64,000 nt of DNA from Urbifossiella limnaea (lineage in GTDB: Bacteria > Planctomycetota > Planctomycetia > Gemmatales > Gemmataceae). The stretch's first letter is position 1. The number at the start of each line of letters is the position of its first letter. Below the pieces are notes generated by a model. It made no database searches. It was not told the DNA's origin and saw only the letters and a program-made list of their open reading frames with translations. Made by a program: the position numbers and the translations under genes. The DNA lies in assembly GCF_007747215.1 (NCBI RefSeq), contig NZ_CP036273.1, positions 3,084,322 through 3,148,321 on the forward strand. Direction: 5' to 3'. Below are positions 27,535 through 35,848 of this stretch, piece by piece.

Positions 27535-28860
27535 ATGCGGACGGTGACGCGGCGGTGGTGGAAGGCGGCTGTGGCGGTCGTGGTGGCCGCGTGCGGCGTC
27601 GCGCTGCTTGCCCCGGACCGCCGCGCGACGGCCCAGACCCCGCCGCAGTGGATGCGGTCGTCGTCGCCGCTGTCGCCAGCCGCCGCCGCAAGCACGCCGC
27701 TTCCGCCGGCGCCGGGTGCAATCATTCCCGCGAGTGCCGTGCTGCCCGCCGCTCTTCAACCGCCAGTCCCGCCGCTCCCCGCGCTGCCGGGGACGCCCCC
27801 GGTTCCGCCGCCGCCGGTGCAACTCGATTTCAAAGCGCCGGTCGCGCCGAAGGTACCCGCCGTACCGCCGATCGCGCCGGTGCTCCCGCTTACCCCGCCC
27901 GCGCCACCCGCAAAGTCGGCCCCGCCGGCAGAACCGCCGACCCCGTCGAAGACGGTTTCACCCTTGCGTCCGGCTGATACGGGGAATAGTGTCAAAACAG
28001 ACGCCGCGTGGAAGTCCGCGCCGCCGGTCGCACCGACGCCCCGCGTCGCGGACCGGGCCAAGCCGGCTCAGGGGCCAGTGCCACCGTCGGAGCGCGACGT
28101 GTTCGCGTTGCCCCCGCCGCCGGCACCGACCCCGGTAGCACCTGTACCGGTTCCCGCGCCGGTCGCCGGCCCGGTGGCACCGCCTACGATGCCTCCGATG
28201 CCGGTCCCGGTCGCCGGCCCGGTGGCACCCGCGCTGCCCGTGCCCCCGCCCGCCGTACCCGTAGCGACGACACCCGGAGCCGACCCCATGATGTTCAAGT
28301 CGACCGCCGCCGCGGCCGTCCTCGGCGGCGCCCTGATGCTCCCGCAACCGGCCGCCGCCCAGGACAAGGGCGCCGCAAAGACCACCGACCAGAAGCTGGA
28401 AGACATCCAGAAGTCGCTCACCAAGCTCACCGAGATGCTGGAGGGCAAGAAGGACGAGACCGGCGTCGTGCTGCCGTCCGACCCCGGCGTCGTGCGGCAG
28501 CTGAAGGAACTGCGTGACGAAGTGGCGTCGTTGAAGTCGCAGTTCGAGACGTTGAAGTCCACGTCGCTGCGGCCGGCGGCCACCGGACCTGCGATCCCCG
28601 GTGTGCCGAACCAGATGCCGGGTGGCAACCCGGCGCCCGCCGCCCCTCAACAGGGCACGGTGCGCGTGGTGAACGAGTACCCGGTCGAAATCACGATGGT
28701 GGTCAACGGCCGGACGCACCGCGTGGCCCCGAACGCCACGCAGGACATCGCCGTCGTGTCCGGCGAATTCAGCTACCAACTGCTGTCGGCGAACACCGCC
28801 GCGGCGCCGACCCGCAGCACCATCCGCCCCGGCGAGGTGGTGACGCTGCGGATCAAGTAG
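27535..28860 (+). CDS. Exported Pro-rich / coiled-coil protein, possibly two genes in one frame
   Basis: A 441-residue protein with a signal peptide ('AAVAVVVAACGVALLA', then 'RRATAQ'), a Pro/Ala/Val-rich region (about 35-245), then a second signal-peptide-like segment 'MMFKSTAAAAVLGGALMLPQ' at 252-271. After it come a Lys/Glu-rich coiled coil ('TTDQKLEDIQKSLTKLTEML') and a beta-sandwich-like C-terminus ('VRVVNEYPVEITMVVNGRTH'). The inner ATG at 28288 has GGAG 8 bases upstream and could start a separate 190-residue secreted protein in the same frame. DNA of the Pro-rich region has a repeated segment near 28157 and 28207. Function unknown. A strong terminator follows. Confidence 0.72.
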   Translation: MRTVTRRWWKAAVAVVVAACGVALLAPDRRATAQTPPQWMRSSSPLSPAAAASTPLPPAPGAIIPASAVLPAALQPPVPPLPALPGTPPVPPPPVQLDFKAPVAPKVPAVPPIAPVLPLTPPAPPAKSAPPAEPPTPSKTVSPLRPADTGNSVKTDAAWKSAPPVAPTPRVADRAKPAQGPVPPSERDVFALPPPPAPTPVAPVPVPAPVAGPVAPPTMPPMPVPVAGPVAPALPVPPPAVPVATTPGADPMMFKSTAAAAVLGGALMLPQPAAAQDKGAAKTTDQKLEDIQKSLTKLTEMLEGKKDETGVVLPSDPGVVRQLKELRDEVASLKSQFETLKSTSLRPAATGPAIPGVPNQMPGGNPAPAAPQQGTVRVVNEYPVEITMVVNGRTHRVAPNATQDIAVVSGEFSYQLLSANTAAAPTRSTIRPGEVVTLRIK

Positions 28861-28880
28861 TATCAATCCGAGTCGCCGCG

Positions 28881-28912
28881 AAGCCCGGGGACGGCCGTCC
28901 CCGGGCTTTTTT
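28881..28912 (+). terminator. Strong intrinsic terminator
   Basis: Perfect 14-bp arms (28881-28894 and 28895-28908) followed by a T run to 28912, 20 bases after the stop at 28860. The T run overlaps the last codon of the convergent glycerate kinase gene. Confidence 0.93.
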
Positions 28913-30185
28913 ATGTCACCAGCACGACCCGCACGTCCATGACGTTGGTGCCCGTCAGGCCGGGCTTCAGCAGGTCGCCCGTTGCGGCGAAGTAAGGGTA
29001 GGCGTCGTGTCGTCGAAGGTGCTCGGCGGCGTCTCGGCCGCGCTCCAGGGTGCCGGCGTCGGCCACCGCCCCGGCGGCGTCGGTGGGGCCGTCTTCTCCG
29101 TCGGTGCCGCCGCTGAGCACGGTCACGCCTGCCATCCCCTCGGGCGTCGCGGCGAGCTTTAGCATCAGAGCGAGAACGAACTCCTGGTTCCTGCCGCCCT
29201 TCCCAGGATGGTCGCCGAGGGTCACCGTCGTCTCGCCGCCGATCAGGACGCACGCCGGAGAGGCGATCGGCTTCGCGTCGCGGCGGATGCTGCGAACCAC
29301 GCCGGCGACGGCCGCAGCCACCGCGGCCGTCTCGCCTTCGACGAATGCCCCGAGGTCGAGGACGCGGTAGCCACGCCGCTCGGCCTCTGCGGCCGCGGCG
29401 TCGAGCGCGACGCGGTTGCTGCCGATGACGCGGTTCACAACGTGCGGCGGCAGCACTTTCAGTGTCTCGGACGTGCCGCGGGCGAGCAGTTGGTTCACCG
29501 CCGGCGGCACGTGCTTGGTCAGGCCGTACCGCGCCAGCACGGCAACGGCGTCGGCGAAGGTGGTGGGGTCGGGTGCGGTCGGGCCGGAGGCGATCACGTC
29601 GAGCGGGTCGCCGACCACGTCCGATACGATCAGCGTGAGAAGGAGCTTGCCGCGGAACGCGGCCGCGAGGCGTCCGCCCTTCACCCGCGACAGGTGCTTG
29701 CGGACGCAGTTCATCTCGTCGATCGTCGCCCCGCTCCGGTGGAGCAACCGGGTAACGGCGAGCTTGTCGTCGAGTGTGACACCGGCTGCCGGCGCCGGCA
29801 ACAGCGCCGACCCGCCGCCCGACAGCAGGCACACGGCCACGTCATCGGGACCGGCGTCGGCGAGGAGTTTCAGCATCTCCTCGGCACCGGCTACACCCGC
29901 CGCGGTCGGCTCGTTCACGCCCGCCGGGCGAGCGGCGTGCAATCGAACGCTACCCCGCATCCCCTCCTGGCCGGCAGGGACGTTGACGATGCCGGTTGCG
30001 GCGTCGAGGTAGTCGCCGAGGCCGGCGAGCATCGCGGCCCCGGCCTTGCCGGCGCCGAGGATGAGGAGCCGCTGGCCTGGCGGGAGCGGTTCGCGCGCCA
30101 GCGATTCCCGCACGAGCCGCTCGGGGTCGGCGGCGCGGACAGCCGCCGACCAGATTGCCAGCGCGTCGTCGCGCACCGCGCTCAC
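28911..30185 (-). CDS. Glycerate 2-kinase (MOFRL family)
   Basis: Phosphorylates D-glycerate, probably to 2-phosphoglycerate; 424 residues with an N-terminal DUF4147 domain and C-terminal MOFRL domain. Seen: 'LILGAGKAGAAML' (about 41-53), 'CLLSGGGSALLPAPAAGV', 'NCVRKHLSRVKGGRLA', 'VSDVVGDPLDVIASGPT', then 'LIGGETTVTLGDHPGKGGRN' and 'SGGTDGEDGPTDAAGA' of MOFRL. Start is GTG 30185, overlapping the TGA of the ThuA-like gene upstream (GTGA), so the two are translated together. It may feed sugar-acid breakdown products of the neighbouring carbohydrate genes into glycolysis. Confidence 0.88.
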   Translation of the reverse strand: MSAVRDDALAIWSAAVRAADPERLVRESLAREPLPPGQRLLILGAGKAGAAMLAGLGDYLDAATGIVNVPAGQEGMRGSVRLHAARPAGVNEPTAAGVAGAEEMLKLLADAGPDDVAVCLLSGGGSALLPAPAAGVTLDDKLAVTRLLHRSGATIDEMNCVRKHLSRVKGGRLAAAFRGKLLLTLIVSDVVGDPLDVIASGPTAPDPTTFADAVAVLARYGLTKHVPPAVNQLLARGTSETLKVLPPHVVNRVIGSNRVALDAAAAEAERRGYRVLDLGAFVEGETAAVAAAVAGVVRSIRRDAKPIASPACVLIGGETTVTLGDHPGKGGRNQEFVLALMLKLAATPEGMAGVTVLSGGTDGEDGPTDAAGAVADAGTLERGRDAAEHLRRHDAYPYFAATGDLLKPGLTGTNVMDVRVVLVT

Positions 30186-31078
30186 TTCTTGGCGGCCGTC
30201 GGCGTGGCGTCGACCTCCAGGTCGCCCAGGGCGTACTGGATGCCGGCCAGGTAGTGCCGCAGCACCGCGGGATTCCAGAAGATCGCCTCGTTGTGGCCGA
30301 GGGAGCAGTAGAAGTTGCGCCCCTTGTCGTAGGTCGTCACCCAGCTGATGGGGTAGAACCCGTCCGCCCGCTTGCCGATCTTCAGGTTCGTCTTCTCCCC
30401 GTCGAGCGCCAGCAGGTAGCGGCGCTCGCCCTGCACGGCGGTGTCGGCGCGGAACTGGTAAATCTCGTCGGTGATGTCGAACCCGCCGCCGTTGAACGAG
30501 GCGTTGATCGGGTGCGTCGGGTCGAGGTTCTTGACGCCGACCTTACCGCCTGCGTTCCACGGGTGGCCGTCGAACGCCCCGCCCATCATCTTGTTGTAAG
30601 CCTTCCACCCGCCGTAGGTGTCGGTCGCCGAGTGGACGCCGATCAACCCCTTCCCGGACGCCACGAACGCCTCCAGGCTCTTCTTGAGCGCCTCCTCGCG
30701 GGCGTCCTGCGTGGCCTTGTCGCCGCTCTTCGGGCGGAGGCAGTTGCCGGTGGTGTTGAGCATGAACACGGCGTCGAACTTCGCCAGCTTCTCCGGCTCG
30801 AAGAACGACTCGTCCTCGGTGGCGAACGCGGTGTACGCCTTCGTCTTGTCGCCCATCAGGATGATGGCACGCGTGCCGATCGCGATGGAGCTGTGTCGGA
30901 ACCCGGCGGTGCGACTGTAGATCAGGATGTTCCGCGGCGCCTTCGGGGTGGCGGGCGCCTTGTCGGGCAGTGCCGCCTCGACCTTGGCGAGCTGGTCCGG
31001 CGGCTGGGCGGACGCGGAGAGGCTGACGAGGGCGGCGGCGACGAGTCCGAGTGCCGCGGCGACGAGCGGGCGGGTCAT
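30182..31078 (-). CDS. Exported ThuA-like protein
   Basis: A 298-residue secreted protein of the ThuA (trehalose utilisation) superfamily, a class I glutamine-amidotransferase-like fold. A signal peptide starts at ATG 31078 ('MTRPLVAAALGLVAAALVSL'), the reason to reject a start at 31111. Family motifs: 'RNILIYSRTAGFRHSSIAIG', 'FDAVFMLNTTGNCL', 'GKGLIGVHSATDTYGGW', 'FDGHPW' and 'VTTYDKGRNFYCSLGHNEA'. Often next to DUF1080 and Gfo/Idh proteins in planctomycetes, as here, which suggests a role in breakdown of oxidised glycosides. Activity unproven. Confidence 0.85.
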   Translation of the reverse strand: MTRPLVAAALGLVAAALVSLSASAQPPDQLAKVEAALPDKAPATPKAPRNILIYSRTAGFRHSSIAIGTRAIILMGDKTKAYTAFATEDESFFEPEKLAKFDAVFMLNTTGNCLRPKSGDKATQDAREEALKKSLEAFVASGKGLIGVHSATDTYGGWKAYNKMMGGAFDGHPWNAGGKVGVKNLDPTHPINASFNGGGFDITDEIYQFRADTAVQGERRYLLALDGEKTNLKIGKRADGFYPISWVTTYDKGRNFYCSLGHNEAIFWNPAVLRHYLAGIQYALGDLEVDATPTAAKK

Positions 31079-31151
31079 TGGGGTCCGCGGGGCAGGGGGG
31101 AGGGTGGGCACGGGGAACAGCCTATCCCGCCCCCGCGATGGTTGCCAGGGG

Positions 31152-31958
31152 TCACGGCTTCTTCGGCTCCGGCGGCGGGGTGCCGTCTTCGTCGTAGTCC
31201 TTCAACTTCCGCACCCACACGTTGCGGTACCGCACCGGGTTGCTGTGGTCCGAGAGGTGCAACTGGAACTCGTTGGCGTTCCCGCCGAACTCGACGGCGT
31301 GGTGAACCAGTACGCCGTTGTGCAGCACCGTGATCAGTGCCGGCTTCGTCACCTTTCCGGCGTCGTCCTTCCGCGCCAGGCGGGTGATGATGTCGTAAGT
31401 CTGCCACGCGCCGGGGCGGCGACTTGCGTTCACCAGCGGCGGGAAGCGGTTGTACAACGCCGCGGCCTGACCGTCGGGGTACGTGTCGTTCCCGAACGAG
31501 TCGAGCACCTGAATCTCGCCGAAGCCGCCGAGGTGGACGCCGCTGTTGCCGCGGCCCTGGCCGTTGCCCTTCACCTCCTTCGGCGTCGCCCACTCGATGT
31601 GGAGTTGGGCGTCACCGAACTTCGCTTTCGTGGTGATGCCGCCGCCGCGGGTTACCTCGGCGTACCCGCTCTCGACCTTCCAGTGCGGCACCGCGTCCGG
31701 GTCGCCGGCCTTCTTCCCCGACTTGAACCACGCCGCAAGGTTGGTGCCGTCGAACAGCACGGTTGCATCCGCCGGCGGCTTCCCGGGCGCGTCGTCGCTC
31801 CCCCAGCCCGGCGGCTCCACGACCGGGGGCCGGGGCCGCTTCATGTCGCCGGCCCGGTACTTCACCGGTTCTTTCTTCACGAGCCGCGGCGGCGGGATGT
31901 CCTGGGCGAGTGCAAACGCCGCCACCGCGAACAGGGTGCAGGTTGCGAGGGCGCGCAT
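31152..31958 (-). CDS. DUF1080 protein (3-keto-disaccharide hydrolase family)
   Basis: A 268-residue exported protein with signal peptide 'MRALATCTLFAVAAFALA' and a concanavalin-like DUF1080 domain: 'ADATVLFDGTNLAAWF', 'WKVESGYAEV', 'GDAQLHIEWATP', 'GNSGVHLGGFGEIQVLDSFG', 'NVWVRKL'. Family members hydrolyse 3-keto-glycosides made by Gfo/Idh-type dehydrogenases. It lies 73 bases before the ThuA-like gene in the same direction and is divergent from the Gfo/Idh gene at 32067, consistent with one periplasmic pathway. Confidence 0.87.
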   Translation of the reverse strand: MRALATCTLFAVAAFALAQDIPPPRLVKKEPVKYRAGDMKRPRPPVVEPPGWGSDDAPGKPPADATVLFDGTNLAAWFKSGKKAGDPDAVPHWKVESGYAEVTRGGGITTKAKFGDAQLHIEWATPKEVKGNGQGRGNSGVHLGGFGEIQVLDSFGNDTYPDGQAAALYNRFPPLVNASRRPGAWQTYDIITRLARKDDAGKVTKPALITVLHNGVLVHHAVEFGGNANEFQLHLSDHSNPVRYRNVWVRKLKDYDEDGTPPPEPKKP

Positions 31959-32066
31959 GAGGTGGGTTCTCCGGGCGGGTGTGAATAGCGTAAACCGCGG
32001 GGTTGCGTGCCGCCAGCCCCTCCCTTACGCTCTGGGTTCCGCCCGCGTTCCCCTCCGGAGTCTCTC

Positions 32067-33380
32067 ATGCCGACGCCCCGTCCCACCCGCCGCGCCGCGC
32101 TCGCGGCCGGGTTCGCCGCGCCGTTCGTGTTCCGCCACTTCGCCCAGGCCCGGCCGAGCGAGACCGTCCTGCACGCCAGCTTCGGCGCCGACGGCATGGC
32201 ATGGTCCGATATCCAGTCGCTCGCCGCCAGCCCGCACCTCAAGCTCGTTGCCGTGTGTGAGGTGGACGAGGCCCGGCTGGCGAACGTGAAGCGCCGCTTC
32301 CCCGACGTCCGCGTCTACACCGACTACCGGCAGTTGCTGGAGCGCGAGCGCGACCTGCACTCGGTGAACGTCTCGACGCCGGACCACATGCACGCCCCGA
32401 TCGCCATGACGGCGATGCAGCGCGGCCTGCACGTCTACGGCCAGAAGCCGCTGACGCAGACGATCCACGAGGCCCGCCGGCTGACCGAGGTCGCGGCCGA
32501 GAAACGGCTCATCACGCAAATGGGGATTCAGATCCACTCGCACCCGGTCCACAAGCAGGTGGTGGCGCTCGTCCACGCCGGCGCGATCGGGAAGGTGAAG
32601 GAGGTTCACTCCTGGAGCGGCAAGTCGTGGGGCGACACGGCCGCGAAGCCGGACCGCAAGGACGACATCCCGAAGGGGCTCGACTGGGACAAGTGGCTCG
32701 GCGTGGCGGCGGACCGGCCGTTCATCGGCAACGGCTACTACCACCCGGGCAACTGGCGGAAGCGGCTCGACTTCGGCACAGGTACATTCGGCGACATGGG
32801 TTGCCACATCCTCGACCCGGTGTTCGGCGCCCTCGGCGTCGGCAACCCGCTGACGATCCGCTCCGAGCTGCCGGGGCCGAACGCGTACAACTGGTCGCTG
32901 GACGTGAAGGTGCGCTACGTGTTCCCCGGCACCCGGCACACGACCGAGCGGGTGGCGCTGACGTGGTACAACGGAAACGCCCGTCCGCCGGCCGACGTGG
33001 CCGCGCTGATCGGCGACCGCAAGCTGAACGACCAGGGTTCCATCTACATCGGCGAGGCGGGCGTGATGTACTCGCCGTACATCGGGCCGCCGGTGCTTCT
33101 ACCGGCCGACAAGTTCCGCGACTACCGAATGCCTGCGACGACCGGAGACGACCACTACCGCCAGTTCGTCGAGGCCGTGCGCGGCAACGGCACGACGAGC
33201 GCGCCCTTCAGCTACTCCGGCCCGCTGACGGAGATGGTGCTGCTGGGCTGCCTGGCGACGCGCTTCCCGCAGGCGGACCTGACGTGGGACACGAAGGCGC
33301 TGCGGGTGACGAACAACGACGCGGCGAACCGGTTCGTGCGGCGTGAGTACCGCCGCGGGTGGGACGTGCCCGGCATGTAA
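32067..33380 (+). CDS. Gfo/Idh/MocA-family oxidoreductase, Tat-exported
   Basis: A 437-residue NAD(P)-dependent oxidoreductase probably acting on sugars in the periplasm. The N-terminus 'TRRAALAAGFAAPFVFRHFA' is a twin-Arg signal. The Rossmann half includes 'LKLVAVCEVDEARLANVK' and 'VNVSTPDHMHAPIAMTAM'. The catalytic E-K-P motif is changed to 'YGQKPLTQT' (Q-K-P), as in several planctomycete members. C-terminal half: 'GTFGDMGCHILDPVFGALG'. ATG 32067 was chosen over 32007 because it starts the Tat signal. Divergent from DUF1080 and likely to work with it. Confidence 0.86.
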   Translation: MPTPRPTRRAALAAGFAAPFVFRHFAQARPSETVLHASFGADGMAWSDIQSLAASPHLKLVAVCEVDEARLANVKRRFPDVRVYTDYRQLLERERDLHSVNVSTPDHMHAPIAMTAMQRGLHVYGQKPLTQTIHEARRLTEVAAEKRLITQMGIQIHSHPVHKQVVALVHAGAIGKVKEVHSWSGKSWGDTAAKPDRKDDIPKGLDWDKWLGVAADRPFIGNGYYHPGNWRKRLDFGTGTFGDMGCHILDPVFGALGVGNPLTIRSELPGPNAYNWSLDVKVRYVFPGTRHTTERVALTWYNGNARPPADVAALIGDRKLNDQGSIYIGEAGVMYSPYIGPPVLLPADKFRDYRMPATTGDDHYRQFVEAVRGNGTTSAPFSYSGPLTEMVLLGCLATRFPQADLTWDTKALRVTNNDAANRFVRREYRRGWDVPGM

Positions 33381-33543
33381 CGGCACACGGGGTGCATGGC
33401 GGCACCCGCATGGCTTCCGTCGGGCATCAGCGGGATGTCGGTCGGTCGCAGGCAGGCGGGCCGTCGGGGGCAACCCCGGCGACTCGTTCTACTTCAAGGC
33501 TGGTCGCGGAACGGTCAGCGTGGTCGGCGCTAAGACAACGCAA

Positions 33544-33617
33544 GCTCACGCAAAGGCACAAAGCCGCCAAGAACACAGCCCTTAGTGCTCTTGGCGGCTT
33601 TGCACCTTTGCGTGAGC
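33544..33617. repeat. REP/MITE-like inverted repeat between convergent genes
   Basis: Arms of 33 bases (33544-33576 and 33585-33617) match at 30 of 33 positions around an 8-base loop. The arms contain the GCAAAGGC-CAAAGCCGCCAAG unit, so this is likely one copy of a dispersed palindromic repeat. It sits 7 bases from the end of the beta-propeller gene at 33625 and may also end transcripts from both sides. Confidence 0.65.
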
Positions 33618-33624
33618 CGCTTCT

Positions 33625-34659
33625 TCACTCTTTCGGCGGCGTGAAGTCCGCGATGTAAAGCTGTGTCGGGCTACGGCCGTCGCGGCTGGTGGTCCACATC
33701 ACTTTCGTGTAGTCCGGGCTGAACACCGGCAGCACGTCCTGCCCCGGGGCGTGCGTGATGCGGGTCGTCTTCCCCGTCTCGACGTTCATCCAGTACAGGT
33801 CGTAGTTCGGCCGCGCGAGTTCGTTCGAGTGGTCGGCCGCCGTGTAAATGATGTGCTTGCCGTCCTTGTACCAGTACGGCGCCCAGTACACCCACTTGTC
33901 GTCACTGGTCAACGCCTTTTCGCCGGTGCCGTCGGCGTTGATGACGAACAGCTGGAGCCGGTCCTTTTCCTTGCGGTCGGCGCGAAACACCACCTTCGTG
34001 GCGTCCGGGCTGAAGAACGGGCCGCCGTTGTAACAGTTCGCAACGTTCGTCAGTTGTTTCGCGCCCGTGCCGTCGGCGTTCATCGTGAACAGCTGCACGT
34101 TCCCCGCTGTGCCGGCGCTGTAGACGAGCTTCTTGCCGTCGGCCGAGTAGCTCCCTTCGGCGGTGTATACTTTCGAGTCTGGCGTCAGGCACTTCAGGTC
34201 GGTACCGTCCGGGTTGGCCTCGTAAATCTTCATGAACGGGTCGAAGTCCCAGGCGTATCGTCGGCGGACGTTGTTCTTCTTGTCCTGCTCGCGCTGCACG
34301 AACTCGGCGATCTGGTGCTTCTTCGCGTCCGGGTCTTCGTGGCTGCTGGCGAAGATGACCCGCTTCCCGTCCGGGCGGAAGTAGGCGCACGTGGTGCGGC
34401 CCACGCCGGGGCTGATGCGGCGGCGGTTCCCCGTCGCCAGGTCCTGCACGAAAATCTGGTAAAACGGGTTCCCTGCGTCGCTCTCCTCGGCCTGGTAGAT
34501 GACCTGCTTGCCGTCCGGCGAGAAGTACCCCTCGCCGGCGCGGACGAAGTTGCTCGTCACCTGCTTGATGTTCTTCAGGTACGGCGACTCGGCCATCTGC
34601 CAGTCCGCGGCCGGCGGCTGGCCGGGGGCGAACGTCAGTGCCAGAACCAAAGGCGTCAT
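33625..34659 (-). CDS. TolB/WD40-like beta-propeller protein
   Basis: A 344-residue protein built of PD40-type blades: 'GYFSPDGKQVIYQAEE', 'AYFRPDGKRVIFASS', 'SYSADGKKLVYSAG', 'PFFSPDATKVVFRADR', 'PVFSPDYTKVMWTTS', with 'MNADGTG' and 'INADGTGEKAL' links, as in TolB and in S9 peptidase propellers. The start at 34659 gives a short hydrophobic N-terminus ('MTPLVLALTFAPGQPPAA') that may be a signal peptide. No protease domain follows, so this is a stand-alone propeller. Partner unknown. Confidence 0.82.
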   Translation of the reverse strand: MTPLVLALTFAPGQPPAADWQMAESPYLKNIKQVTSNFVRAGEGYFSPDGKQVIYQAEESDAGNPFYQIFVQDLATGNRRRISPGVGRTTCAYFRPDGKRVIFASSHEDPDAKKHQIAEFVQREQDKKNNVRRRYAWDFDPFMKIYEANPDGTDLKCLTPDSKVYTAEGSYSADGKKLVYSAGTAGNVQLFTMNADGTGAKQLTNVANCYNGGPFFSPDATKVVFRADRKEKDRLQLFVINADGTGEKALTSDDKWVYWAPYWYKDGKHIIYTAADHSNELARPNYDLYWMNVETGKTTRITHAPGQDVLPVFSPDYTKVMWTTSRDGRSPTQLYIADFTPPKE

Positions 34660-34736
34660 CGCGGTTCCTCGCGTGTGGTGGCGTCGTCTATCATTCTTGC
34701 GTTGTCCGACCCGCCCGGCCACCGCGAGCCGCCCTG

Positions 34737-35039
34737 ATGCCGCCGCCGAAGCCTCCGGAGCCGTGCCGCCTGTGCGGCCGCCCGTTCCCGCCGGACCGGC
34801 TGACGAAGCACCACTGCAAACCGAAGGCGAAGGGCGGCACGACCAAGGACGTGGAGCTGGTCTGCTCGCAGTGCCATGGCATGGTTCACGCCACGTTCAC
34901 GAACACGACGCTCGCGGTGCTGTACCCGACGATCGACCAGCTGCGGACGGCGCCGGAGCTGGGGCCGTTCCGGACGTGGGTGCGGAAGCAGCCGCCGTCG
35001 CGGAGGAAGCGGAACAAGGAGCGGCGCCGGAAGGTGTGA
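34737..35039 (+). CDS. HNH nuclease-like small protein
   Basis: A 100-residue protein with a treble-clef zinc fold of HNH type: C-x-x-C in 'CRLCGRPFPP', 'LTKHHCKPKAKGG' with the His-His pair, and 'ELVCSQCHGMVHATF' with the second C-x-x-C and the final His. The tail is very basic ('KQPPSRRKRNKERRRKV'), suiting nucleic-acid binding. It resembles stand-alone HNH proteins encoded in many genomes; whether it cuts DNA is unknown. ATG 34737 is the nearest start to the domain. Its end is 2 bases from the end of the convergent DUF4013 gene. Confidence 0.75.
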   Translation: MPPPKPPEPCRLCGRPFPPDRLTKHHCKPKAKGGTTKDVELVCSQCHGMVHATFTNTTLAVLYPTIDQLRTAPELGPFRTWVRKQPPSRRKRNKERRRKV

Positions 35040-35041
35040 GG

Positions 35042-35818
35042 TCACCGCTCGTCGTCGTACAGTTCGTCCTCTTCGTCTTCCTCACGCCGGCGGCGCCGCC
35101 GGCGTTCGGCATCCGTCGGCGTCTTCACGATCTCTTCGCCGCCGCGGTCCAGGTAGTCGAGGTACAGCTGCACCATCAGGTGCTGCCCCGCCATCATGCC
35201 GACGATGCTCGCCGGGTAGACGCCGACGAAGCACGCCAGCATGCCAAGGAAAAGCAGTGGCACCGTCAGCAGCATCAGCACCAGGAGGGCGACGACCGCT
35301 CGGCCACCGACCAGCTTCATGAACGACAGCGTGAATCGGACCGCCCCGCCGAGGTCGAAGCGGTTCGCCATCTCGGCGTAGAACTGGACCGGGATCATGA
35401 TCGCGTTCACGCCGATGATGCCGAAGAAGTACACGGCCACCGCGAGGGCGGCCCCGACACCCGGCGAGTTCGCGGCGGCGCCGACCGCGACGGCCGCGAA
35501 CACGGCGGCAATCAGCACCGGAATGAAGACGAGGGCCGCGATGAGGCTGAGAAGGAACGGCCACAACCCGCGGGTGAGGAGCTCGACGAACCGGTCGAAC
35601 GAGAAGTCGGGGTAGCGCCGCAGGTCGGGGTCGCGGACGAGGCGCTCGGCCATCTCGGCCTGGTAGCCGAGGAGCACGAGCGGGCCGACGACGGGGATGA
35701 ACAGGCAGACGGTGGCGAGGAGGAGATTCGTCCAGCCGTTCGGCTTCTGGCCGATGAAGAATCCGAACGCGAGCTGGTACTGCACGGCGGCCCCCGGCGT
35801 GGTAGGGTACGCCCCCAC
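35042..35818 (-). CDS. DUF4013 membrane protein
   Basis: A 258-residue inner-membrane protein with about six hydrophobic segments ('LLLATVCLFIPVVGPLVLLG', 'FLLSLIAALVFIPVLIAAVF', 'VALLVLMLLTVPLLFLGMLA'). The pattern 'GYQAEMAERLVRDPDLRRYP' and 'FDRFVELLTRGLWPF' is typical of DUF4013. The C-terminal tail is highly charged (Arg run, then Asp/Glu run). Start is GTG 35818. No transport motif is apparent; function unknown. Confidence 0.75.
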   Translation of the reverse strand: MGAYPTTPGAAVQYQLAFGFFIGQKPNGWTNLLLATVCLFIPVVGPLVLLGYQAEMAERLVRDPDLRRYPDFSFDRFVELLTRGLWPFLLSLIAALVFIPVLIAAVFAAVAVGAAANSPGVGAALAVAVYFFGIIGVNAIMIPVQFYAEMANRFDLGGAVRFTLSFMKLVGGRAVVALLVLMLLTVPLLFLGMLACFVGVYPASIVGMMAGQHLMVQLYLDYLDRGGEEIVKTPTDAERRRRRRREEDEEDELYDDER

Positions 35819-35848
35819 GCTACCCGCCGCCGCCCCGTCCGGCCAGCC

